DNA of 64,000 nucleotides. Source: Angiostrongylus vasorum. Lineage: Eukaryota; Nematoda; Chromadorea; Rhabditida; Metastrongylidae. Position 1 is the stretch's first letter. The number at the start of each line of letters is the position of its first letter. A model generated the notes under the pieces. That model saw only the letters and a program-made list of their open reading frames with translations, made no database searches and was not told the origin of the DNA. The stretch covers positions 1-64,000 of the forward strand of contig JADANN010000155.1 of the NCBI GenBank assembly GCA_018806985.1, read 5' to 3'. This document shows, in pieces, positions 1-12,462 of the stretch. Position numbers and translations under genes: made by a program.

Positions 1-112
1 GAAACATATTACTTCCACTTTATTGTTTTAAGGCACACATTTCATACACGAAAGCAAATGAACAAGCGGAGCTTCATCTACCAGAAAATGATGACGTTTC
101 CCAACGTATTTG
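1..112 (+). repeat. Repeat G, copy 1
   Basis: This sequence recurs at 18765-18870 in the same orientation with few differences. It starts at the window edge, so its left limit is unknown. No coding potential or terminal structure is visible. Confidence 0.6.
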
Positions 113-394
113 TTTCCGTTTTGTTTTGTCCAGCTTCCGTTATGAAATGTCGAAAAGCTCATATTTTTTGACAATTTAATGGAAGTCTTAATTCCAAACA
201 TATTCAATTGTCAAAACACACTAGAAAAACTGTACCTGTGGCTGATGAGGTTTATGGAAGTCCCTTCTATAAATCTATAGAGTTCTGATCTGATGAACTT
301 CTAGTGAACGAGAAATCGCAGTCAGTTTTCGAAAAACGAGCTTTGTTGTGGATGGTTTAACTACCTTTCAATCCCCGACAATTATCTTTGACTG

Positions 395-796
395 TAATTC
401 TTCGTATTCTTGTTGAGCAAACACGAGGTGTTATTTTTATTCTTTATTCACGAACAAGCTGACGTTTCGGCGGATTTCGCCTTCCTCAGAGTCGCTTTCT
501 ATGAGGCTTCCACTGAGTACGTCGCGTGGAGACCAACCGCACAGAGTTCACATGGAAACGCGTATTATCGCTATTATTATATCGCTATTATTATATCGCT
601 ATTATTATATCGCTATTATTATATTACGCTTCCATGTGAACTCTGTGCGGTTGGTCTCCACGCGACATACTCAGTGGAAGCCTCATAGAAAGCGGCTCTG
701 AGGAAGGCGAAATCCGCCGAAAAGTCGTCAGCTTGTTCGTGAATAAAGAGTAAAAATAACACCTCGTGTTTGGTCAACAAGAATGCGAAGAATTAC
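395..796. mobile_element. Foldback element with microsatellite loop
   Basis: Two arms of about 165 bp (395-560 and 640-796) are near-perfect reverse complements. They are separated by about four copies of a 14-bp TATTAT-rich unit (roughly 562-635). Each arm carries a CTGAGGA ... GCCGAAA core (minus 461-491, plus 697-731) like that in the PLE arms elsewhere in the window. It encodes no protein and is probably a non-autonomous relative of the PLE terminal repeats. Confidence 0.7.
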
Positions 797-1109
797 TTGA
801 TCAATGCCGAGGTTAATAGAAAGTCGGACGTGGGAGTATCTTTGACTGTGTTCGCTTCCGCATAATATTTGACCTTCGCCTTTAGTAACCTTTTTTAGAC
901 CAGGTGCAGTAATTCTCATTCTTTTCATTGCCTCTGTTCAAGCAATATTAAAGTGTTTGATACGAAAAGGACTGGAACGTTGCCAACTGTTTTACGCATT
1001 GCCTTCACCTCCTCGTTTGTCTTGTGTTTTAATCCAATTTTGGAAAATAATTGCCGGAACCAAAGTCCATTTTTTCTTACTGGTCAATTTTATTCGTTCT
1101 AAGACAGTA

Positions 1110-1393
1110 AAGGATAAAAAATAAAGCTCTTGGCGTTGATCAATCCCTGAGGAATGCGCCATGCATTCAACTTCATTAAGTATCGTTGGAGGTGATTGAA
1201 TGCATATCTGGCCTTTACAATGACTCGCGGTGGCCTACCGATGTATCGAGCCAGTGCTGCTATCCTCCCAGACAACTTTGGTACTAGTCTGCTGACCCCG
1301 GAGAGATGGAAGGTTTGGTGGTCCATGTGCGCGGGGGATCGATTCCACATGCGTGTAGCAACGGTGCCTCCAACCACTGCGCCACACGCGCCC
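1110..1393 (-). mobile_element. SINE family A copy
   Basis: tRNA-derived SINE of about 285 bp. Read on the minus strand it begins with a Pol III A box (TGGCGCAGTGG) and a B-box-like GAATCGATCC. Next comes the shared body (GTACCA...ACTTGTCTG, GCTCGATACATCGGTAGGCCACC) and a 3' end built from CTTTATCC units. The same sequence occurs about a dozen times in the window. Confidence 0.85.
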
Positions 1394-2815
1394 TGCTGAG
1401 AGATGTAGCTTTCAGAATACACTCCATGTTCCTTGTGTTGAAGTTTGAATATTCCAGAAATTCATTCCATTTTTATTATTTTTTATTACAAACTTCTGTG
1501 TGAGCTTATCTTAATTGAACCAACTTTTTGTTTCAGGTCATTTCACGTTCTTTGGAGAACCTTCAGCTTCACGCTGTTGGTCTATTTACTTTATTTATCT
1601 ACTTTCGGCGCCCAATTGTCTCAGGGTGTATGCGCTCTACTATATTTTCCTTTAGATAACATTCGTTACGATCGTTATCCATGGCAATTGTTTCGAGCGT
1701 AATCACCTCTGCATTATCATTCTGCTGTCCTTAGATCGTTTTCGGTTTCGACTACAGATAACTGATGGAAACTACAAGCTTGGCCGCTCATCTTGCAGAT
1801 GATCAACGTGCAAGTCGTTTACCTCCTTTGATCCTCTGTATCAACTTGTTCCGGGTCATCTGGCAACTCTTGTTGTCACCTGGTCGGCCCATCTATATTC
1901 CGATTTCCATGATATGCTAATTTCCCAAACTTCGAACAGCAGATATTTTTTTTATGGTCTGGACTACGTAGATCTCACAGTTAGCTGATGTTCTATGTGC
2001 GCTTCAGATTTCAGTTGAGATAAGGACTAGATAAGGACTCGTGCAGCGCAACTGTTAGAGGCTCTTCTAGACTTTCAGTCACTTTCCGATTGAACTTGTG
2101 AATTACGTCTTCGATTTCGCTAACACAAGATGTAGTGCGAGATATAATATGAGCGCTATGCGTCTAACGGCTAGGGGTACTCTTTAATACAAACGATGTC
2201 GTTGGTTCGATCCCTTCTTGTGATACTCTTCAGACCTCTTGCAGAGAAAATGAATTAATCATGGCGTTACTTATATCAACAATGTAGACAATATTAGCAA
2301 TACTGCAAGTGATAATGCTATAAGCATAAATATTATGGTTATTATGATAGTGATGCCTTAAATCTTACAGCTTTAATATTTCAAGCTTTGTAGTATTAAC
2401 CTTTTTGCTGACAAGCTCGTGTTTCAATAGCATAACTGACGATAAATTCTGGAGCACTGGAGTTTTTCAGGAGTTCAGAACTCTACAGATTTGCAAAGCA
2501 GACTCTGTTCAGTTTGACTGTTGGGGGTATATAATGTCTATATGGTTCCCCTCGGAATTCAACTCTGTTTAGTGTTGAAACTTTCAAAAATTAGCCAAAG
2601 AAACGTAGATCTTTAAAATGGCGACATGAACGGTGCACTGGAAGAACACTATCGTGTCATCTCTGGAAACAAACCCCGTTTGCTCATTTGCTTTCGCTTT
2701 TGAAATATGAGCCTTCGAGGAATAAAGGAGACGACGTGTAATGGCATGGGCGCCAAGAAATCAGAGTTTCATCGCGAGAAAATCGAAAACCCTTTATCCT
2801 TTAAGTAAAGATTTG
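1394..2815. other. Stretch with no certain gene
   Basis: AT-rich sequence. A plus-strand open stretch after a TTTCAG acceptor (about 1538-1702) encodes a hydrophobic segment and could be an exon, but nothing links to it. At 2170-2215 there is a tRNA-like B box (GGTTCGATCCC) without a convincing tRNA fold, probably a SINE remnant. Confidence 0.35.
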
Positions 2816-2817
2816 TA

Positions 2818-2873
2818 GACTCTATTGCATATATATATATATTTATACATATGTATATTTATATGCAATAGAG
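2818..2873. repeat. AT-rich perfect hairpin
   Basis: GACTCTATTGCATATA is followed about 25 bp later by its reverse complement, giving a roughly 56-bp hairpin with an alternating AT centre. It may be a tiny MITE or simply a palindrome. Confidence 0.6.
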
Positions 2874-2906
2874 TCGTCTGACACTAAATCCTCACAGTAA
2901 GCGTAT

Positions 2907-3242
2907 TCAAAATTGAAACGGCTGTGTATAAAAAAATAAGTCTGCAATGAATGCGGTTGAGCAAAGCCTCTCATGTAATTTCATAAGGGTTACGAACTCC
3001 TGAATTGACTGCTTGATCGAGAATTTGTTGTCCACTGTCGAAAAACCAAAAGTGGTTTTAAAGCTAACTGAAATGACGATCGTAGAGCACGAAAAGCGTA
3101 TGGTTTTGTTTCCTGAGTTCAAATTGAACAAAGCAACGATAGCAACTCGGAATCTGATCGAAGGGTGAAATATGAAAGGGTTTCCCGCACGCCCATTAAG
3201 GAGATAATTCAAGGAGTTCTTACGGTAATTATGAGCACTCAT
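2907..3242 (-). CDS. Possible terminal exon, unrecognised protein
   Basis: A minus-strand frame stays open for over 110 codons to a TGA at 2907, with codon use like the better-supported exons in this window. It extends upstream of the first ATG to a possible acceptor near 3290. The peptide is mixed hydrophobic/basic with no motif I recognise. No partner exon was found, so it may be the last exon of a gene, a degraded transposon ORF or chance. I cannot assign a function. Confidence 0.3.
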   Translation of the reverse strand: MSAHNYRKNSLNYLLNGRAGNPFIFHPSIRFRVAIVALFNLNSGNKTIRFSCSTIVISVSFKTTFGFSTVDNKFSIKQSIQEFVTLMKLHERLCSTAFIADLFFYTQPFQF

Positions 3243-3617
3243 TATTAAGTTCCTATTAGGAGTGGTCAGCCCACAGAACGGCAGGGAGGTCTGTTCTCAC
3301 AGCAGTGACAGTTTTTGGTGGGACCTCAGCGATCCTTTGATTAGTGAACCGACTGCCTGCTCAAAGAGGACGTAACAGGCCGACCCAGAGGACTATAAGT
3401 TATTAGTTTTTAGGTAGTTTTAGATAATTCTGTAGACATTTCTGCATATTTCCAGAAATAACGAGCAGTACTTGCCGAAATTGGTTGCTATAAATTCAAC
3501 GATTTTCTATATGATTGATCTGACACGCGATTGGTATAAAGGTTTTATTCGGCGGATGCTTTGGGACCTCCACCTTCCGCAGAGCCACGTTGATCCATGG
3601 CGATGATCCACAGCTGG

Positions 3618-3685
<68 letters not shown>

Positions 3686-3895
3686 TGTGTGTGTGTGTGT
3701 GTCGATGTGTGTGTGTCGGTGTGTGAGTGTGTGTATGTGTATGAATGTGTGTGTACGTGTGTATATGTATGTCTGCATCTGCATGTGTGTCAGTGCACAT
3801 AAACGTACGTGCACACGTGTGTGTGTGTGCCTTTATGTCTGTCTCTCTTTATGTTTATGTGTGTATGTGTGTCTCGTCTACTTACACTGTTTTGC
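3618..3895. repeat. (TG)n microsatellite
   Basis: An uninterrupted TG tract of about 60 bp (3618-3684) passes into degenerate TG-rich sequence to about 3895. Long open frames on both strands here are artefacts of the repeat. Confidence 0.97.
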
Positions 3896-4013
3896 TGGCA
3901 AAGTATGAGTACGAATGCATGTATGCACAAGTGTAAGTGTATGTGCTTTAGTGTCTATTTCTGCCTTTCAATGTCTTCCCTATGTCGTTGACATGCACAC
4001 TGAGGTTCGCAAT

Positions 4014-4262
4014 TAATAAATTTTACTATGAGCTGAGTTATCTCCATTTTAAAGTATAAAGCGCTCGATATTTTCACATCGTGTGGCTCCTGTAGAATTC
4101 ATGTCGCCGCATAAGTGTTGTCAAGTACTGACTATAAAAAGGGAACTTTGTTTCAACTCATTATTGTTTTCTGTTTTCAGTACTACGCATTTCGCACCGC
4201 ATAATCGTTAGTTTGAGCAAAAAGTTTCTTAATCAAATATGAAAATAATTGTGACCATGAAT
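4014..4262 (+). repeat. Repeat H, copy 1
   Basis: About 245 bp that reappears inverted at 18045-18297, high identity throughout. It includes the shared block TTTGAGCAAAAAGTTTCTT near the right end. It has no terminal repeats or coding capacity that I can see. Confidence 0.75.
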
Positions 4263-4319
4263 ATGTAATGACCTTTGACCGGAAGTCGGTCTGTATTGAG
4301 CCACATGAGTAAAGAGATG

Positions 4320-5310
4320 AATAAGACATTGACGGCCCCTACAAAAGGAAACAATTAATGAATAGTACAAACAGAACTTAAGGCATTAAGTAAAATATTC
4401 AAATGTTCAATGAATATATCTCGAGGACCAGAAGAGCAGTAGCAGGACAGACGCTGTTAACAGCTTTGTGATGAAAGGGGACTTCAGATAAAAACAGGAG
4501 AAGATGATTGAAAAGGAAGGAAAATGCGAATAATAAAGACGGCAAACAGAAGAAGAGAAAGAACCGAATTGCGGCTTCAATGCTGCATTGAATGGATCAA
4601 AATTCTCAACAGAGAAAGGTTCTTCGTCCAGCTATGGAAAGGTCGAATGCATTAGCTCATTGTATAGAAAGTCTGTCGGGAAAAAAGTAGCCGATGTTGT
4701 CAGGTCTACACTAAATTGCTGAAAGGTTCTAGGTCTCAATCAGGGGATGCTTTGTAACTGTCATCCTGAGGTTAGTAGTCCAACAGAGTGTAGTTAAGAG
4801 ATCGAGTGCAGACCTAGGTGACGGATTTAAGGGGCAAATTGCTTCAAAAGCAAAACTTTTACCTTCTCATAAAAAACTGTAGGAGCTAATTGCTTTACTT
4901 TTACATTAAATCTTATTCTAAAAGAGCAAAAGTCGCTTTCGAGAGGCAGCTAGTGATGTTGCATGTGCTGAGAGTCATTACTCCTAACACTGAATTGAAA
5001 AAAACATACCGAATGTGACTTGAAAGTAGTTTTCTCTGGAGTCCTAAGATATCTGGGCTTGAGCCATCCGATGTGTTCAACACAGGAAGTGGACAGTCGT
5101 TGTTGACCAGAGGGATGTCTGCTGTCTTGCAAATAAATCTTTCCGGTAAGCATAGATTCGTGTAACCAAATCATCAACAAGATCGAGAACAATGTACAAA
5201 GCTAAGTTCATTATTTAAATAAATGATATTTAATGAAGAATTTATGGTGGCATAGAAGAAATAACATAACTTGCAGGCATCAGAAGCGGCTTTTCTCTCA
5301 TAATGTTTTT
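4320..5310. other. No gene or repeat recognised
   Basis: AT-rich sequence. A minus-strand open frame at 4950-5192 has no consistent splice signals or motif. Confidence 0.4.
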
Positions 5311-5376
5311 TTGGATCATTTGTTGCTATATGGCTTTTTTTTATGCAAATGGCCAGAAGAAGGCAGTGAATGACAG

Positions 5377-8300
5377 ATCACTTGTATCATCTGTATCACC
5401 TGTAGTCCCGTTGGTCGTCGAGTGACTCGAGCGGGCGCCAGTAAATCTTCCATTTTTCCCCTGTCGCGTGCAAGAGCAGGCCAATGGGTTCTACTCGCTC
5501 GAGGGACTCGTCCAGCATCATATCTTTCTTCTAGGCTCTTTCGTGAAGAACTCTGACCATGGGGTCGGTGGTCTTCCTGCAATACGTTTGACATCCCGAG
5601 GAATCAGTTACTAACGTCTCTTGTCCATCGGTTATCATTCATACGCATTACGTGTCCGGGTCCTTTAGGAGAACTTCTCTTTGGAAAAGTTCTTTAACTA
5701 TCTAAACAGTAGTATTTGATGTCCGTACCATGGCAGTCTCGCGGCCGCACACTAGTTACCGCAATGTAACCTTTATAATCTACTCGGTCAATTACGTTCG
5801 GTATTTCATGCACAATAGCGGTTCAGCTTTGACTTTAATCGCACAGCAACGATGGCTTATCCGAAAGAGGAGGCCATTCCCAGTCATCCTGAATCATCTC
5901 AACTCATTCTCACCCATTCTCACTCATTCTCATTCACCCCCAGTAATCCGCAGATTATTGCATCTCGTTTCTTAGCTTGTCTTGGGTGTGCTGCAGTAAT
6001 GGCAGGTGTTTCCAAATGCGTTCTGTTTGCAACACCATCGGTGGCATGTACCATTCCTCCCACAATGTACGTCATGCGTACAAGGTCGCAGAGCGGCCAA
6101 CTTATGCTATGTATTCTGTTAAGCCGCTGTAGGCTTATCAATTGCAGTCATTATCACTCTGGCCCTTGACTCTTAGGCAATGGTGGCACCCATCGATGCT
6201 CAAACTTCACGTTGCAGACACAGCGTTATCCACGACCAGCCGCCTGTGTTCCGTAGATGACTCATCATTAGTTATCCATAGCACCGTCAATGTTCGTAAC
6301 TTACTATCCTCATCGATCATGCTAATGAGCACCTTACCGCTATAATGTTGATCCAAAGCTCAGCAGAAAACACGGCTCATCAGTATCCCTCTCCGCCACC
6401 CAGCATACTGTCTCCCTCAGTTGCCGCACCGGTCGCGGATTGTGCGGGCGCGGCATAGCTCACGGTTAAGAAACGGTTATTTGTACATAATCATCCATTA
6501 TTACTGTTCTTATTGTGTTAATGATGTAGTAATATTCAAATGCCATTATCTCGTTATTAGCCTCACTTCACTACTAGCCAGAGCACCTCATAACTTTAGT
6601 TCGCGTGATTCTTTTTACCACTACTTCTCTATCGTTACTATTATGTTATTAATGTTGTATCTATGTATGTAAACGGTTTTACTGCCCACGTTTGGGGCTG
6701 GTGGATCAATACAACGACTAAAAGAACTGCCTGGCTAATATTCTACACAAACTGAACATCTCGCAGCCGCCGCTAACTATTCCTTACAGGCCCGCCTACT
6801 CTTCGACTGTTTGGCGTACAGAACGGCATGTTTGATTTTTTGATCGTTGACGCAGGTTGGAGCTTCGGATCCCATCCCTTACTTGTGTGAAACGGGATAT
6901 TTCTAGCATCGCCCATTCGACTGTGCGTTCAATAACGCTGAGCGATCTTTCATCCTGCTTACGCACCGACCAGGTTTCTAACGCATACATTAGAGCAGGA
7001 AGGACCGTTGAGTCGAAATGGTGGGCACAAAGTCGGATGTTCTTTGTCCTTTTCTACACTACATCCTCGATGCTCTTGAAAGCTCCCCAAGCCGCTTGTT
7101 TCCTTCCGCTCAGCTCTGCGAGCTAAGTCGTTCAACATGTTGATATCCCGACCTAGAGAGATATAGCTGAGACATTCGAAGATATTTGTTTTCTTTACGA
7201 GCGTGAATGGGGCATACGTAAATCAATTTCGTTCCTCATGAAACACCGTTTTGGAAGATTTAGTCGAAGACCAATCTTTCCACAGGGCTTTATCAAAGTC
7301 GGCAAGCATACGTTCCGCTTGGCTAATGTTTGGTGTTATGAAAACGATGTCACCAGCAAAGCGAAGATGATGTAACTGCCGACCATCGATTTTCACTCCC
7401 ATATTATCCTATTCCAATGTTCGCATGACGTTCTGGAGGGGTGGCGGTAAATAATTTTGGCGCGATGGTATCACCTTGCCTAACCCCTCTTTTGACGTCA
7501 GTGTTAATAGCGTTGTAGAATGGTGATATCTTGGTTGTGAAATTTTTGTACAGCTCCCGAAGAATGTTTATGTACTGAGTGGGGACTCCTTGAATATCAA
7601 GGGCTTCCATGACTGCTTCTATCTCATTTGAATCAAAGGGCCTTCTTTAAAACGATGAAAGTGAGACAGAGCGGTCTTTTGTGCTCTCGCGATACTTCAA
7701 TGAGTCTTGTTATCGTGTGGATGTGGTCCATTGTACTAAATCCTTTTCGAAAACCCTGCTTGCTCACATGGCTGTCCTTCGTCGAGTGTTCTGTCAATCC
7801 TGTTTAGGATGACTCGAGTGGAAAGTTTGTAGACGACAGGCAGCAAGCTAATTGGGAGATTGTTGCCTATATCGTGTAGGTCACCCTTCTTGAACAATAA
7901 CACGGTCTTTCTGGACTATCACTGAGTAGGAACCTTGCATTCAGACTGTTATCGTGTGAAGAGCCGAGCCAGTGTGTTTACGAGGACTGGTGGAAGGTTC
8001 TTCAGGTGTTCTGGTCTTATCCTCTCCGGACCTGGTGCTGTTCGATTTTTTCACCGACGAAATGGCATGTCGGATTTTGGAAGGGGGAACCGGTGGTACA
8101 GCATAGCCATCCTCCTTTATTTCATATGACGTGAGGTCGACGTAGCTATCGAAGAGATCTGAGTAGTATTCGTGAATGAATTTCTCCACTGCTTTTCTGG
8201 ATGCTGTAGTTGTTCCGTCTGGGCGTCGGAGTGCAATCATCTTGGTCTTGTAATTGGCGAAGCTTCGGTGGACTTTGCGAATGCTTTTCCCAGCCCTATG

Positions 8301-9917
8301 CAGCTTCGACCATTACTGCTGGTCTTCTCTCTTTAAGATCTTCTTTTATCGCTTGTCTGCACTGTTTTGCAAGTTCGGACGTTAGTTCGCGCCCGTGCGA
8401 TTCCACGCTGGCGTATCAGTCTCGAGTGTTCCTAGAGACAAACGTCTCTTGGTGATTTTCGGACTCTCAGCTTTCACAGCGCTAACGTGAAGATGTTGAA
8501 TGAGCCGATCGTATTCTTCCTCGATGTTATCGACAACGGCATCTTTCGCAACAGCCGACTAATGAATTGAATAAGTCGCAGTTTACGGTGGTTCTGGGAC
8601 TTCGGGTTTTTGAATTTAGCGGCTTTTTTCTCCTTTCCATGAGAAATAGAATCTTGCACGAAGTAGACGTTGGTATGATCCTGTGTAGAATTTTGGGACA
8701 ACAGCGACATCGTTTAGACAAAACTTTCTATTTACTATGATATGGTCTAATTTCGTTATGGTACTTTCCACTGGGAGACTCCCATGTCCACCGCTGTGAC
8801 TCTGACTCCACTCCGTTCCCATGTTGACCGTAGAAATTGTAATCTTCTGTTCCAACGGTCATCGTGTTTTCGGTCGACCACGTCGAGAAGGCTACGGTAA
8901 AGTCTTCCTCTGACATTATTACGTTCAATAATAGCCCAATGAGCAATGTGAATCGTTGTACACCGTGGTTTACTTTGAGAATCTTCGAGAAGAATTTTGA
9001 CCGTTGAGTTCGTAGCTTCCAGATGGCAGCTTGGTAACGCTGAGCATACGCTTGTTCACCGGCTGTTCAAAAAATATCACGACTCTGCCCCAGTTGGTTT
9101 GTAATATTCTGGCTTATTTGGTGGCTTTTACAATGTTTCGTCGTTGTCGTGGTTCAGAACATGGGGTTCTCTTCCTCATTTGCTTGCTTGATAAACGATT
9201 CTGCCCTCTCAACTGCGCATTTAATGCGTACGGTGGTCATTCATACTGCTGATGAAGAGGCCGGGTATTTGACGGGTATGTTAAGCTAAAAAGAATGCTG
9301 GAGGCAAAAAAATTGGTCCGAACTGGGGTTTTTTATCTTCCTTTCTGCACTTCTTATGCTCTTCACAACTTGTCAAGTCATCTTCATCACGCCCGTTTTC
9401 TACTCTCGAGATGTTGGATGCTATTCCAATATTTCGACCTTATTATGAGATAAAGTAAAGATTTTCTCACGCATCTACTGTTAATACTGGCGTGAAAATT
9501 ATGATTTCAAAGAGCATGTGACCATTCCAGTAGGACCCGTTTTATTTTCATACAGAATGCCGTGGTTTTTTTCTTCGTCAGAGCTAGATATGCGTGGGCT
9601 ACGAAGATTGTCAAAGTCGGTATTAATTTCCATTTCTTTACCAACACACTTCCTACTCGGGTTATTAGTTGTTCGAATGAACCGATGTGCATAGTTAAAT
9701 TGGTGTTGACGAGAACTCCGACGCCTCCAATTCCTCCATTGTTGTATGTTCCGAGGACTAATTCTTCATCGATAGCATAGACGGCGTTGAATGGGTGGCG
9801 TCTTCTCATCTCACGTAGTCCGATGATGTCGTACCTTATCCTTCTTGTGTACATAATCAAGTCCTTAATTAAAGACTCAGATACAAGGGAGCGTGCATTG
9901 TAGGTAGAGATTATCAC
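5377..9917 (-). mobile_element. RTE-1 LINE, nearly full length, degenerate
   Basis: A non-LTR retrotransposon of the RTE clade on the minus strand. The 5' part (9507-9917) encodes the start of the AP-like endonuclease (STYNARSLVSE, RRRHPFNAVY, GGVGVLVNT). At 8616-8855 is the end of that domain (LDHIIVNRKFCLNDVAVVPK), where the expected SDH catalytic triad reads SYQ. Reverse transcriptase follows (7941-8240; 7404-7610 with RGVRQGDT), then the C-terminal region (6796-6990, VRKQDERSLSVIER) and, after an interruption, the 3' tail (5377-5656, ARDRGKMED) ending in GATACAG/GATACAAG units. Frameshifts and stops are numerous, so it is dead. A 1.1-kb element F sits between 5657 and 6790. Confidence 0.9.
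5657..6790 (+). mobile_element. Repeat family F, copy 1 (inserted in RTE-1)
   Basis: This segment interrupts the RTE-1 C-terminal frame: the protein can be followed to about 6790 and resumes at about 5656. It matches 55442-56528 in the opposite orientation. Both copies keep one reading frame (here about 6018-6131, ending PTYAMYSVKPL-stop). In copy 2 that frame follows a strongly hydrophobic segment, suggesting the C-terminal tail of a membrane protein. The rest is non-coding AT-rich sequence. The element class is not identified; the end of a larger retroelement with a membrane protein is one possibility. Confidence 0.6.
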
Positions 9918-9929
9918 CTTGTGTTGTTG

Positions 9930-10680
9930 AAGTAGTACTGTTAAACGGAAAATGTTGTACTATGTGTTGGCGGACTTTCCATTCCATACCAACAACAGTT
10001 TGGCTGGAGATGTCAGAAAGAATTAAATAAACAAAGTGAGAATCCGTTTGAATTCATCTGCTAAAACACGTTCATGATGTTACTCAGAAAACCGAGAATT
10101 CGAAACTCACTACGAGACGATTAATTAAATGACGAAGCCGTCCTCCTCAAAGTGTTGCTCTGAACACATCGCTTTTGAAAAGGCAGTGGAGACCGTTTAA
10201 ACTTGTCCTACTTCGAACCCTTCTCTTTGGCCCTCACCTATTTCAAACGGCACAAATTGCTTATTCTAAGCAATTCCTTGCGAGAAATGCGACTTATTTC
10301 ATTTAAGTGAAAACTCGCAACATTTGCCTCATATCTGACCATTGAGAATCTTGCGCACTTGCGATATAGTACAACAATAAGAGCACACCGAGATTAACAA
10401 ATTTGCACCATTTAAATGAACGTTTACATAATGGCACCCAGGTGAATCGCGCCTGACCCACGCTCTACCTGATGAACTGATCTGGATGAGTTATCTTTCG
10501 ACTCGTTTGAATCGGACAGTTTATTTGGACGCATAAAGGTTATAGCTGCAAGTTTTTGTGTCAATTTGACAGCTCATAGAACAAGGATTTTATGATGGTC
10601 GTTGGAAGAACTCTATTCTCTATTCTGATAAAAAAACAAATTATCATCAGCTGATAATCATAACATCAACAACCGCCCTG
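9930..10680. other. No gene or repeat recognised
   Basis: Unique-looking AT-rich sequence between two RTE-1 copies, with no supported exon. Confidence 0.4.
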
Positions 10681-10689
10681 AATAAAAGA

Positions 10690-11545
10690 GCGTCGCGGGT
10701 GTGGGAGTGGAAATCGACGGTCGGCAATCACACCATCTTCGCTTTGGTGATGACATCGTCCTCATAAGACCAAACATTAGCCAACCGGAACGAACGGAAC
10801 CAAGCTTTGATAAAGCCTTGGAAGGATTGGTGTTCAACTAAATGTTCCAAAAAGGGTTTTCTTGGAAAGGGATTGATTACGTAAACCCCATTCACGCTCT
10901 AAAAACAAAGATCTTCGAATGTCTCAGCTACGTCTCTCTAGGTCGTGAAATCAACATGATGAACGACTTAGTTCTGGAGTTCACCAGAAGGAAATGTGCG
11001 GCTTGGGGTGCTTTCAAAATCATCGAGGATGTAATGAAGAGAACAAGGAACACCCGACTCCGTTCCCACCTTTTCGGCTCAACGGTACTTTCTGCCTTAA
11101 CGTATGCTCCAGAAACCTGTTCGCTGCGTAAGCAGGATGAGAGATCACTCAGTGTTATAGAACGTGCAGTAGAAAGTACGATGCTACGAGTATTCCGTAT
11201 CACACAAGTACGGGAACGAATCCGAATCTCCGAATTGCTTCAACGATCAAGAATCAAAGATTCCGTTCTAAACGCCAAACTGTCGAACGTAATGTGGACA
11301 GGACACATAATGGGTATGAAGGACAATTGGTAGACAAAGATCCCTTATTGACTGAGTTCTTCAGGATGTGAAACATACTGGAGGAAGACCGCCCACCCGA
11401 TGGTCAGAGTTCTTCACGAAAAGCCGAGAAGAAAGGTATGATGTCTCAAACGAGTCCCATAGGCGAGCAGAACCCACTGGGGCTACTCTTGCATCAGACA
11501 GGGAAAGATGGAAGGTTTGCTATAGCAAAGGAAGAAAACGTGTGT
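10690..11545 (+). mobile_element. RTE-1 fragment (C-terminal half of RT)
   Basis: Plus-strand copy covering the RT active-site region to the C-terminus. The catalytic box reads FGDDIVLI instead of FADDIVLI. The 163-codon frame at 10842-11333 holds SLGREINMMNDL and LRKQDERSLSVIER. After a stop the tail continues at 11368-11550 (GGRPPTRWSEFFTK). It is truncated at the 5' end and inactive. Confidence 0.9.
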
Positions 11546-11619
11546 TTTAGATGCATCCTTTCTAAGAGGATTGGAAAATATTAGAGCAATGGTTTTTTCG
11601 AACGGAAGAATAACACAGT

Positions 11620-11955
11620 GGCAGTGATGCGCTACTTGTTCGATCCCACCCTAGGGCTCACCAAACCTCTCATTCTTCCAGGGGTCGGGAAATTGGCACT
11701 GGACTTGTCCAGGAGAAAAAAAATCACTCTCTGCATTCCATCTGGGAACGCTCCATCCCAGCTATCTCAGGACTCGAAGAACAATCGCCTCGACCAGCAT
11801 TCTACGGCATTCAAGATGAAATAAAAAATCCTCAAACACCATCGGAAGCAACACGTAAAGGTTGGAAGACCTTCGTGGCTGATGGACGCTAGGAAAGGAA
11901 TCGAATATGAGAAGTCCTGCGATCTGTATAGCGGAAATGGAGGCTGGTATTATAA
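11620..11955 (+). mobile_element. SINE family B, copy 1
   Basis: About 335 bp, starting with a B-box-like TTGTTCGATCCCACC and ending in AAAATA units. It matches 25815-26192 along its whole length. Central block: CAGCTATCTCAGGACTC, then CATTCAAGATGAAATA. Part of the body (CGGGAAATTGGCACTGGACT) resembles SINE A, so the two families are related. Confidence 0.8.
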
Positions 11956-12119
11956 AATAAAATAAAAAAACACAAAAAGATAAACGACGTCATCCCTTTG
12001 ACGCAGAAAGTGCTGTTGATACGGCAGCGTAGGGTAGGACGAATAAGGAAAAGTTGCTATAATGTCAAGACATAAATAGCAAAGACTGAAGTGATAAACT
12101 GTACCTGCAATGCGTGCTT

Positions 12120-12460
12120 ACTTGTTTGTCTTCGATAGAGATCTTGATCATGTGGACAAGAGGGATTAGGTACTACATCGTCGGACTTTCACGGACGAGA
12201 AAACACCGCTCATCCAACGTCTTTTGTGACACCGGAATGGAACTGTTCCCGTGAACATGCGACAGTAGAGGAGACGGCGGCGTCGGCGTTTGCAGCAACT
12301 TGAGCTTCGCCATCAACGTCGATTCATTCGAAGTACTAACTACCCAAATTCGCTTTATTCGATTTAAGAGATATGCATCAACACCGTCTCTGACAATTCT
12401 TGCCGTCAGCGCATCGACGTCGAGTTGTTACGAAGACGAAGTCGAGGCCTTCTGAACAGA
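12120..12460 (+). mobile_element. RTE-1 endonuclease fragment
   Basis: Degenerate plus-strand copy of the endonuclease region. GTGACACCGGAATGGAACTG corresponds to the DTGEELF segment and AACGTCGATTCATTCGAAG to NVDSFE. Several indels. It ends exactly where a PLE fragment begins. Confidence 0.8.
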
Positions 12461-12462
12461 CA

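Noticed and set aside
3507..3991. Several open frames of 60-103 codons on both strands
   Set aside because: They are translations of the (TG)n/(CA)n tract (poly Cys-Val or His-Thr).
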